A DNA stretch of 5,305 bases, taken from assembly GCA_903831165.1 (NCBI GenBank), contig CAIKWV010000409.1, forward strand, positions 1 to 5,305, written 5' to 3'. The first letter of the stretch is position 1, and each line of letters begins with the position of its first letter. A program made the position numbers and the translations under genes. Under the pieces are notes generated by a model that did not search any database, was not told where the DNA came from, and saw only the letters and a list, made by a program, of their open reading frames with translations. This document shows positions 1-5,000 of this stretch, in pieces. This DNA comes from an uncultured cyanobacterium (GTDB lineage: Bacteria > Cyanobacteriota > Cyanobacteriia > PCC-6307 > Cyanobiaceae).

Positions 1-848
1 CGCAGCAGCACGAAGGCCAGCTCCGCCAACAGGGGCTGCCAGGGGTAGGAGCGCAGTCGATCGTCAGCCACGTGACCAGCCTCAGTGCCAGCCGTGCTGG
101 CAGAAGCAGTGGTCTCCTGGTCCAGCTCCGCGCTCAGGCCCAGCTGCTGGGCCCGCTGGCGCTCCAGACGCCGCAGCAATGGATTGAGCCAGCGCGGCAG
201 CAGCAGCAGCAAGGGCAGCAGGGTCAACGGTGCCAGGCCGTTCTGCCAGCCCCCGAGCGGCACCAGGGCCAGGGCCGCCACCGCCGCCAGCAGGGGGTCC
301 AGCAGGGTGACCACCAGGGCCATGGCCGTGCCCGTCGGTGCCGCCAGCGGCGCCTCAGGCCCGCGCAGGGCCTGAACGCGGGCGGCCAGATGCCAGATGC
401 CCCCCGGCAGAAACTTGCGCAGGTTGGTGCTCACGTACAGGCTGACCAGGGGCACCCAGCGGGGCCGCAGACCCCGCCAGCGCAGGATCACCCCCCAGGC
501 CAAGCCGTTCACCACGACGCTGAGCACATTCAGCCCGACGCCGAGCACCAGCCACAGCCAACCCTGAAGATCGAGGCTGAGCTGCAGCAGCTGACGGCCG
601 TGGCTGAGCAGGGCCGCCAGCACAAACCCCAGGCTCAGGCAGATGATCCAGGGGCGCAGCCCGCCTGGGAGGCGGGGTGGGCGAAGCCCGCCCGGTAGGC
701 GGGGTGGGCGAAGCCCGCCTGGGAGGCGGGGTGGGCGCAGGCCGTTCGGCAGCTGGGGTAGGCGCGACTTCAGCCGTCCCAGGCGGGAAGCCAGGGCCGC
801 TGCCCGATCGGACCCTTGCCGGCGCCATTGGGCCATGGGGTTGTTCAT
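1..848 (-). CDS. LPG-synthase-type (UPF0104) integral membrane protein, C-terminus cut by window edge
   Basis: The minus-strand frame from the ATG at 848 is open for 282 codons and runs off the left edge. After a cationic N-terminus come hydrophobic segments at about residues 67-85, 95-120, 172-197 and 205-219, and a new one begins at about 273. Residues 142-154 read NLRKFLPGGIWHL, matching the conserved (N)L.K(Y/F)xPGxIWHL stretch of PF03706 / UPF0104 proteins, relatives of the membrane half of lysylphosphatidylglycerol synthase. By family it sits in the inner membrane and may act on lipid or in envelope transport; its substrate is unknown. A hydrophilic loop of roughly 40 residues (about 226-268) separates the helices. 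The start overlaps the larC stop as ATGA, so translation is probably coupled; a second ATG at 836 is possible. Odd feature: about 66 residues precede the first helix, including three exact GLRPPRLPG repeats (residues 36-62). Family assignment is fairly sure, function is not. Confidence 0.82.
   Translation of the reverse strand, partial: MNNPMAQWRRQGSDRAAALASRLGRLKSRLPQLPNGLRPPRLPGGLRPPRLPGGLRPPRLPGGLRPWIICLSLGFVLAALLSHGRQLLQLSLDLQGWLWLVLGVGLNVLSVVVNGLAWGVILRWRGLRPRWVPLVSLYVSTNLRKFLPGGIWHLAARVQALRGPEAPLAAPTGTAMALVVTLLDPLLAAVAALALVPLGGWQNGLAPLTLLPLLLLLPRWLNPLLRRLERQRAQQLGLSAELDQETTASASTAGTEAGHVADDRLRSYPWQPLLAELAFVLL
660..740 (-). repeat. Three tandem 27-bp palindrome-bearing units inside the membrane-protein gene
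   Basis: Units lie at 660-686, 687-713 and 714-740 and share the period exactly. Each contains a hairpin-forming 17-mer (CCCGCCTGGGAGGCGGG at 660-676 and 714-730; a slightly altered version at 687-703). The junctions at 679-689 and 706-716 form a second short hairpin, GGGCGAAGCCC. On the minus strand each unit encodes GLRPPRLPG. Units differ at three positions: two changes in the middle unit and one at the end of the 714-740 unit. All three fall at third codon positions and are synonymous. The 27-bp period keeps the reading frame. Confidence 0.95.
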
Positions 849-2170
849 CGCTCCTGGCACCTGTCCTGATGGTCCATCTCCTGCTCTGGCAGCAGCTGCT
901 GTTCAACAGGCGAACTCTGGCTGATCGGCTCTGGCGTCTCCGGATCCTGCATCACCGGATCCTGCAGTCTTGCGTTGTGCAGGGCCCGCTCGACTTCGCG
1001 GCGGACCTGGTCCAGCGACAGATCGTGGCGGCGGGCCAGGGCCACCAGGTCGTCGTGCTCGGGTTTGGAGCGCGTTCCCCCTCCCGGCAGGCTCGCCTGC
1101 TTCAGGCGCAGCGGCCCCAGCGGGGTGGCCAGCTCCAGCGGTTGGCGGGCCAGGCGCCAGCGGGGCTGCAGCAGTTCCCGCACCCCCAGGGTCGGGCTGT
1201 GGCGCCACCAGATCTGGCGCAGAGCGGTCGCCTGATCGGGCCGGAGCAGGGCGGTGAGCAGAAAACCGTGGCGTCCTTTCTTCATCACGATTGCTTGGCT
1301 GAACACCTCCAGGGCACCGGCCTGGCGCAGCTCCTGGGCCAGGAACGCCAGATCTTCCGGGGTGGCGTCATCGATCTGGGCCTGCTGCTGCAGCACCAGC
1401 TCCTGCGCTTCGCCGTCCTGGTCCTCGCAGGCCGGATCGACAGGGTCCGCCAAAATCAGCCGCAGCAGATTGGGCCGATCGAGCACCCGGCTGCCCAGGC
1501 CGATCCCCACCTGGTGCGGCACGGCCGTCGGCGCCGGCCCGAAGCGTGTGGCCCAGCAGGCCATCAGGGCCAGCCCGGTGGGGGTGGTCAGTTCGCCGGC
1601 CGGGAAGCCCTCGCTGCCGGCCAGTGGAATGCCGCGCAAGCGGGCGATCTCCAGCACCGCCGGCGCCGGCAGGGGCAGGGAGCCATGGGCCGTGAGCACC
1701 CGGCCATGGCCCGCTGGCGGCACGCCGCAGACCAGCTGGTCGATGCCGAAGTGCAGGAGGCCGGCACACACCCCCACGATGTCGACCAGGGCATCGATCG
1801 CCCCGACCTCGTGGAAATGGACCTGCTCGGCTGGCTGGCCATGGACCGCCGCCTCGGCCTGGGCCAATAGCGAAAACACCGCCAGCACCTGGCGGCGCAA
1901 AGGTTCGGCTAGTGCAGCTTGCTGCAGCTGCTGCCGCAGCTCACCCCAGAGGCGATGGCGCGGCTGGGGCTCGAGCGCCACCACCCGCAGGGCCAGGCCC
2001 CGCAGGCCGGCGCTGCGGCGCTCCTCCCGATCCAGGCGGTAGAGGCCGGCCAGGCCCAGGGCCTCCAGGGGGGCGTGGATCACGGGTTCCGGCAGGCCGA
2101 GGTCCAGCAGAGCCGCCAGCAGCATGTCGCCGGCCAGGCCGGTGGGGCAATCGATCAGGGCGAGGCTCAT
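845..2170 (-). CDS. larC: LarC, pyridinium-3,5-bisthiocarboxylate nickel insertion protein (DUF111 family)
   Basis: This 441-residue protein matches LarC (TIGR00299/DUF111), the CTP-dependent cyclometallase that inserts nickel into the bisthiolated pyridinium mononucleotide to finish the nickel-pincer nucleotide cofactor used by LarA-type racemases and epimerases. Recognisable motifs in order: an N-terminal GLAGDMLLAALLDLG (11-25; the family usually has SGxSGDM), VHFHEVGAIDALVDIVG (117-133) with candidate metal-binding histidines, HGSLPLPAPAVLE (162-174), ELTTPTGLALM (193-203) and MKKGRHGF (296-303; often KKGRPG). The N-terminal LarC1 part and C-terminal LarC2 part (from about 265) are in one frame, unlike the frameshifted larC1/larC2 of Lactiplantibacillus plantarum. 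The start ATG overlaps the upstream stop by 4 nt (ATGA), and the larC stop overlaps the next start in the same way. Residues 402-441 are a Gln/Glu/Pro-rich tail without obvious family similarity. No larB, larE or larA is in the window. Confidence 0.93.
   Translation of the reverse strand: MSLALIDCPTGLAGDMLLAALLDLGLPEPVIHAPLEALGLAGLYRLDREERRSAGLRGLALRVVALEPQPRHRLWGELRQQLQQAALAEPLRRQVLAVFSLLAQAEAAVHGQPAEQVHFHEVGAIDALVDIVGVCAGLLHFGIDQLVCGVPPAGHGRVLTAHGSLPLPAPAVLEIARLRGIPLAGSEGFPAGELTTPTGLALMACWATRFGPAPTAVPHQVGIGLGSRVLDRPNLLRLILADPVDPACEDQDGEAQELVLQQQAQIDDATPEDLAFLAQELRQAGALEVFSQAIVMKKGRHGFLLTALLRPDQATALRQIWWRHSPTLGVRELLQPRWRLARQPLELATPLGPLRLKQASLPGGGTRSKPEHDDLVALARRHDLSLDQVRREVERALHNARLQDPVMQDPETPEPISQSSPVEQQLLPEQEMDHQDRCQER
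940..966. repeat. 12-bp direct repeat near the larC 3' end
   Basis: CCGGATCCTGCA occurs at 940-951 and again at 955-966, a period of 15 nt. On the minus strand this is a five-codon duplication giving LQDPV-MQDPE at the start of the low-complexity LarC tail. It is a small in-frame tandem duplication with no evident regulatory role. Confidence 0.8.
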
Positions 2171-2823
2171 GCCGGCGGCAGCAGCTCGGCGGGGCTGGGA
2201 CGCCCCAGGCGTGGCGCCAGCTGCACCAGGCGATCCGCCTGGATTTCCAGCTCCTGGCGTTGGCTGCGCAGCCGTTGCTCCACCTCGCGCCGCGCCCGGC
2301 GCTGCTCCCGCTGGGCGGTGTCGACATCGTGGCCGGACAGGCCCCAGAGCCGTCCCAGCAGGGCGCGATCGTCGCCGCCCCCGAGGGCGGGCTCGTCGTA
2401 GCAGAGCTGCTCGGCCACCATGCCGGCCTGCAGCACCCGGCTCCAGCGACGCAGCTCCTCCAGCGGCAGCTTGGCGCTGGCGGGGGGCTCGAATTCGGTG
2501 CTGCCGTTGCTGCTGAGGCCAGCCCGCAGGCAGGCGAGGCTGCCCACCAGCACCTGGCGCACGGGCAGGTTGTCGTCGGCTGCCGCCAGGGCATGGCCGG
2601 CCTCATGGATGGCGATGCGCCGCAGGCGCCGCTGGCCGCCGGGTAGGGTCTCGGCCAGCAGATGGCCGCCGCGGCCGCCATAGCGGGCCGCATCCAGGGT
2701 GAGCGAACCCAGCAGTAGCGCCGCCAGCACGGTGATGATCCAGGGCGAGATCCCCAGGGGCGGTCCGATCACGGCCAGCAGGGCAACGATCAGCACCGCC
2801 AGGCCGGCGGAGGCTGGGGCCAT
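2167..2823 (-). CDS. Membrane-anchored M41-like zinc metallopeptidase lacking an AAA domain
   Basis: The 218-residue protein has two hydrophobic segments (about 6-22 and 27-43) and then IAIHEAGHALA (70-80), the HEXXH zinc site in the HEAGH form typical of FtsH/M41 peptidases (ligands H73 and H77, catalytic E74). Residues 134-155 (GMVAEQL...GGGDDRALL) resemble the FtsH stretch that contributes the third, acidic ligand, here probably D151 or D152. A charged, likely coiled-coil helix follows (about 168-200). No Walker A/B or SRH motif is present, so it cannot be a complete FtsH. Stand-alone M41-like proteins annotated as 'ATP-dependent Zn protease' are known in cyanobacteria, with plastid relatives such as VIR3; the ATP dependence in that name is unsupported here. 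The frame stays open upstream to 2949, but the ATG at 2823, one nt after the preceding stop, best fits the operon. The stop overlaps the larC start. Membrane protein turnover is inferred from family; substrate unknown. Confidence 0.85.
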   Translation of the reverse strand: MAPASAGLAVLIVALLAVIGPPLGISPWIITVLAALLLGSLTLDAARYGGRGGHLLAETLPGGQRRLRRIAIHEAGHALAAADDNLPVRQVLVGSLACLRAGLSSNGSTEFEPPASAKLPLEELRRWSRVLQAGMVAEQLCYDEPALGGGDDRALLGRLWGLSGHDVDTAQREQRRARREVEQRLRSQRQELEIQADRLVQLAPRLGRPSPAELLPPA

Positions 2824-2824
2824 C

Positions 2825-3628
2825 TCAGCGACCGGGCCGGCTGATCGCCTTGCCGTGGGCCGCGGGCCGCGAGGGGCCGGACTCCGGTGGGCGGGGCCGG
2901 GCGGGTCCGCTGCCGCGCTCGCCACCCCGTTCGCCACTGCCGGCACCACCCCGTTCCGAACCGCCCCGGCGGCCCTTGCCGCCGCGATTGCCGCGCTGGG
3001 CCACCGGCTCCAGCACCTCCAGAGCCTCCAGCGTCAGTAGCTGACCCTGGCGCCGTAGGTCCAGAGAGACGAAATGGCGCAGGTGCTCCAGGGGGATCTC
3101 GCCCTTGAGCTGCAGCTTGAACGGCACCGGCCTGGAGCCGTCGGCGCGGGGTTGCTGGCGCACCTTGATCACCAGATCGCCGCTTTCGGGACGGGTGTAG
3201 ATCAGTTCGCCGCGCACCGAGAAGTAGTCATCGCCTTCCGGCAGGGCATCGCCGCCGGCCGGGGCGGAATCTTCGGCTCCAGCGGCGGCTGCTTCGGCAG
3301 CGGTCTCCGGCGTTGCGGCTGCAGCCGCCTGGTCGTCATGGGACAGGGTGCTGGGCTCCCAGACCCCCACCATCTGCAGATGCAAGTGGTTCTGCTCGCG
3401 GGTGCGGGGATACACCACCCACAGGTGGGGTTCGGCCAGATCGAGATGGCGACGCATCAGGGTCAGCAGTCGCCCGAGCACCACCGCCTCGATCTCAGTG
3501 CCGTCGGCGGTGCGGATCAGGCCGCGGGTGAGTTGCTCGGGATCGGCCGGAACATACAGACCACGAACAACACCGATGGCCCGGTACTGCGTCGGCTCGG
3601 TGACCGGGGAGATGGGGTGCTGGCGCAT
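2825..3628 (-). CDS. Conserved cyanobacterial-type protein of unknown function with RGG-rich C-terminus
   Basis: From the ATG at 3628 this encodes 267 residues. Residues 15-92 (YRAIGVVRGLYVP ... GTEIEAVVLGRLLTLMRRHLDL ... LWVVYPRTRE ... LHLQMVGVWEP) form a compact alpha/beta-like domain that I associate with a widespread cyanobacterial family without known function. An Ala-rich linker (about 98-128) leads to a second conserved-looking part (133-208: YFSVRGELIYTRPESGDLVIKV, then PFKLQLKGEIPLEHLRHFVSLDL). The tail (about 212-267) is rich in Arg, Gly, Ser and Pro with several RGG/ERGG units, as in disordered RNA-binding tails. A TTG at 3685 would add 19 residues, but it lies in a possible -10 hexamer and the added stretch is low complexity, so the ATG is preferred. 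No signal peptide or membrane helix is seen. It is the first gene of the four-gene unit, ending one nt before the peptidase. RNA binding is only a guess from composition. Confidence 0.82.
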   Translation of the reverse strand: MRQHPISPVTEPTQYRAIGVVRGLYVPADPEQLTRGLIRTADGTEIEAVVLGRLLTLMRRHLDLAEPHLWVVYPRTREQNHLHLQMVGVWEPSTLSHDDQAAAAATPETAAEAAAAGAEDSAPAGGDALPEGDDYFSVRGELIYTRPESGDLVIKVRQQPRADGSRPVPFKLQLKGEIPLEHLRHFVSLDLRRQGQLLTLEALEVLEPVAQRGNRGGKGRRGGSERGGAGSGERGGERGSGPARPRPPESGPSRPAAHGKAISRPGR

Positions 3629-3750
3629 GTCGTCGCTGTGGTGGAGCCTGCCGTCTGACAGGTGCGGCAGCCGCCGCGGGGCCAATGTAGCCAGAGGCGG
3701 CGGTAGTCTCCGCCCGGTCCCCTCCCCTCCCTCCTTCGCCCTGTTCGCCG
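3629..3750. promoter_or_regulatory. Divergent regulatory region between the minus-strand operon and the TPR gene
   Basis: This 122-nt spacer must hold the promoters for both directions. On the minus strand TACATT (3689-3684) is a possible -10; transcription would start near 3677 and give a leader of about 50 nt before the ATG at 3628. No convincing -35 sits 16-18 nt upstream of it. The plus side just before 3751 is a pyrimidine-rich tract with no Shine-Dalgarno sequence. The exact promoter elements are uncertain. Confidence 0.4.
3713..3731 (-). other. Potential G-quadruplex motif (G-rich on minus strand)
   Basis: On the plus strand there are C-runs at 3713-3715, 3719-3722, 3724-3727 and 3729-3731, separated by 3, 1 and 1 nt. 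The minus strand therefore has four runs of at least three G with very short loops, a canonical quadruplex pattern (and i-motif on the other strand). It lies 20 nt upstream of the TPR start codon and about 25 nt upstream of the candidate -10 of the minus-strand operon. Folding and function are untested. Confidence 0.5.
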
Positions 3751-4605
3751 ATGGCGACGCCCAACCGCAGCCGCCTTGGTCTCTGGTCCAGCCTTGCTGG
3801 TCTGGTGGTGCTGCTGGCCGCTGCCGGCGGCTGGTGGCTGGGGCAACACCAGCAAGGGCCCGGGCGACTGGATGCCCACACCAGACAATTGAATGCCGAG
3901 GCGAGCCGCTTGCGCCTGCGGCTTGATCGCCAGGAGGCCAGCCCCGGCGAGCAACAGCGCCTGCTGGAGTTGCTGATCGCCCTCAACCGTCAGGACCAGG
4001 CGATCGCCCTGTTGGAGCCGCTGGCCGATCGCCAGCCGGAGCGCTGGTCTTTGCGGTTGATGCTGGCGGAACTGCGGCGCGATCGGGGCGATCGCCGCGG
4101 CGCCGAGCGGGAGCTGCGCATGATCCTGAGCCGCAAGCCCGATCAGGTGGAGGTCCTGCAGCTGATGACCCTGCTCAAGCTGGAGCTGGGCCACGGCAGC
4201 GAGGCCGAAGCCCAGGTGCGCCAGGCCTACGACAGCGCCAGCAAGACGGAGATCAAGCCCGAGGCGATGGGCCTGGGCCTGCTGCTGGCCGAACTGCAGC
4301 AGCGGCGGGGTCAGAACGGCCAGGCCCAGGCCACCTACATCAAACTGGCCAGCCAGTTTCCAGACGACCAGCGCCCATGGTTGGGCCTGGCGCTGCTACG
4401 CCATCAACTGGGTCAGACCAAGGCGGCCCAGGCGGCCCTGGAGGCGGCACGCCAGCGTCATTCCGGGCCCGGCAAGCCGGATCCGATTCTGGACAAACTG
4501 GCCGCCAGCTGGGGCCTGGAGCCCCTCAGGGTGCCTTCACCTGGGACGACACCGCTGAAGCCCCAGGCGCCGCTGCCGGAGCCGACTGGGCATCAAAGTC
4601 CTTGA
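3751..4605 (+). CDS. Membrane-anchored tetratricopeptide repeat protein
   Basis: The 284-residue product begins with a short basic N-terminus and one hydrophobic helix (about 11-31, rich in L/V/A, ending GGWWLGQ), probably an uncleaved anchor. A charged, probably coiled-coil helix follows (about 40-62). Residues about 66-240 are helical TPR-like repeats, roughly 66-98, 99-132, 133-166, 172-205 and 206-239; the clearest are LLELLIALNRQDQAIALLEP, LMLAELRRDRGDRRGAEREL and LGLALLRHQLGQTKAAQAAL. The tail (260-284) is Pro-rich. TPR proteins are protein-interaction scaffolds; the N-terminal anchor would place these repeats in the periplasm or at the thylakoid/plasma membrane surface, depending on topology. 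ATG 3751 is the first usable start after an in-frame stop at 3688, and no Shine-Dalgarno sequence precedes it. It is divergent from the operon, and its last 80 nt overlap the 3' end of the convergent gene. The partner is unknown; it may resemble the TPR part of cytochrome c biogenesis proteins, but nothing specific supports that. Confidence 0.88.
   Translation: MATPNRSRLGLWSSLAGLVVLLAAAGGWWLGQHQQGPGRLDAHTRQLNAEASRLRLRLDRQEASPGEQQRLLELLIALNRQDQAIALLEPLADRQPERWSLRLMLAELRRDRGDRRGAERELRMILSRKPDQVEVLQLMTLLKLELGHGSEAEAQVRQAYDSASKTEIKPEAMGLGLLLAELQQRRGQNGQAQATYIKLASQFPDDQRPWLGLALLRHQLGQTKAAQAALEAARQRHSGPGKPDPILDKLAASWGLEPLRVPSPGTTPLKPQAPLPEPTGHQSP
3999..4008. repeat. HIP1 element (extended GGCGATCGCC)
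   Basis: The HIP1 octamer GCGATCGC at 4000-4007 carries the flanking G and C typical of the extended form. HIP1 is over-represented in many cyanobacterial genomes, so this supports the lineage call. It lies within the TPR gene and encodes ordinary residues (QAIAL). Confidence 0.75.
4087..4096. repeat. HIP1 element (extended GGCGATCGCC)
   Basis: A second extended HIP1 palindrome, with GCGATCGC at 4088-4095, lies 88 nt after the first, again in the TPR gene. Several near-matches (such as CCGATCGC and TCGATCGC) occur elsewhere in the window, but only these two are exact. Confidence 0.75.
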
Positions 4606-4933
4606 GGGCCTGATCGATCGCCGAGCTGGGGGGCGTGGCGTCATCCATCGCCGTGCCCCGCCGCAGCTTGTTCATCAGATCGATTGGATTGGTGGAGTCG
4701 AGAATCGAGCCGCCACTGGGTTTGCCCGTGCCGTCATAGATCTGGCGCTCCATCGGCGTGGTGCCCATGGTCTGGCCGTAGCCAGCCTGCTGGGCCCGGG
4801 CGGGGGCGGCGGCGCTTGCCAGCAGCAGAGCGGCCCCCAGGCCAGCCGTGCCCAGGCCGCCGAGGGGCAGGCGCCCCAGGGCGGAGGAGCGGCGGGACAG
4901 CGGCCAAAAAGGGTTGCGGGCCATGGGCTTCAT
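4526..4933 (-). CDS. Small exported protein of unknown function
   Basis: The 135-residue product has a clear signal peptide: a basic n-region (about 1-21, with SRR at 13-15), a hydrophobic core (about 22-43) and an AXA-type site, APARA before QQAGYG (cleavage after about residue 47). An SRR is present, but the following residues do not fit a Tat motif, so Sec export is more likely. The mature part, about 88 residues, has a structured-looking core, TTPMERQIYDGTG and ILDSTNPIDLMNKLRRGTAM (58-96), then AIDQALKDFDAQ and an Ala/Pro/Ser-rich end. I recognise no named family; it may be a picocyanobacterial conserved hypothetical. ATG 4933 gives the full n-region; ATG 4924 (three residues shorter) is equally plausible. 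It is divergent from xth, and its last 25 codons plus stop are antisense to the TPR gene tail. Destination is the periplasm, thylakoid lumen or outside the cell. Confidence 0.75.
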   Translation of the reverse strand: MKPMARNPFWPLSRRSSALGRLPLGGLGTAGLGAALLLASAAAPARAQQAGYGQTMGTTPMERQIYDGTGKPSGGSILDSTNPIDLMNKLRRGTAMDDATPPSSAIDQALKDFDAQSAPAAAPGASAVSSQVKAP

Positions 4934-5000
4934 GCCGTTACAGGCTCACGATCGAGAGTTCAATGTTAGGAGACCCGGGCCGGAAGCCAACGCCAGAGCG
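4934..5000. promoter_or_regulatory. Short divergent spacer between the exported-protein gene and xth
   Basis: This 67-nt AT-richer island separates two divergent starts and must contain at least part of both promoters. It includes the palindrome CGATCG at 4949-4954. I see no convincing -10/-35 pair on the plus strand for xth, only a weak TTACAG (4938-4943) with CAATGT (4961-4966) 17 nt later. Confidence 0.35.
4963..4990 (-). promoter_or_regulatory. Candidate sigma-70-type promoter for the exported-protein gene
   Basis: On the minus strand TTGGCT (4990-4985; 4 of 6 to TTGACA) is followed after 16 nt by TAACAT (4968-4963; 4 of 6 to TATAAT). Transcription would start near 4956, about 23 nt before the ATG at 4933. 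The spacer 4934-5000 is only 67 nt, so the xth promoter must overlap this region or lie elsewhere. The matches are moderate. Confidence 0.3.

Noticed and set aside
198..216. Run of CAG/GCA triplets
   Set aside because: Only about four perfect triplets, explained by consecutive Leu codons in a membrane helix.
355..906. Minus-strand open frame of 183 codons in another frame of the membrane-protein gene
   Set aside because: Its product is Pro/Arg/Ala-rich low complexity, whereas the frame starting at 848 gives hydrophobic helices and a family motif and couples to larC.
677..1870. Long plus-strand open frame (397 codons) opposite larC
   Set aside because: It is antisense to a clearly conserved LarC protein, has repetitive Gln/Arg/Gly-rich composition and no family motif; long antisense frames are expected at this GC content.
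1912..2646. Plus-strand open frame (244 codons) opposite the peptidase and larC start
   Set aside because: It is a shadow of two well-supported minus-strand genes with no recognisable motif.
2824..2949. Longer start for the M41-like peptidase at 2949
   Set aside because: It would overlap the upstream gene by over 120 nt and add a Pro/Arg-rich stretch; ATG 2823 lies one nt after the upstream stop and right before the first membrane helix.
3074..3658. Plus-strand open frame (194 codons) opposite the RGG-tail protein
   Set aside because: The minus-strand frame has the conserved-looking domains and operon context; this one has neither.
3629..3685. TTG start at 3685 for the RGG-tail protein
   Set aside because: It adds 19 low-complexity residues and overlaps a possible -10 hexamer; ATG 3628 sits just before the conserved domain.
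3517..4194. Minus-strand open frame (225 codons) opposite the TPR gene
   Set aside because: The product is Gln/Ala/Arg-rich, and the TPR repeats on the plus strand explain the region.
4500..4525. Hairpin GGGGC-loop-GCCCC (4511-4525) just after the exported-protein stop as a terminator
   Set aside because: The stem is only 5 bp and no T-run follows on the minus strand; such pairs are common at this GC content.
4968..4972. AGGAG as a ribosome binding site for xth or a small gene
   Set aside because: It lies 28 nt before the xth start, and no ATG, GTG or TTG follows at a suitable distance.
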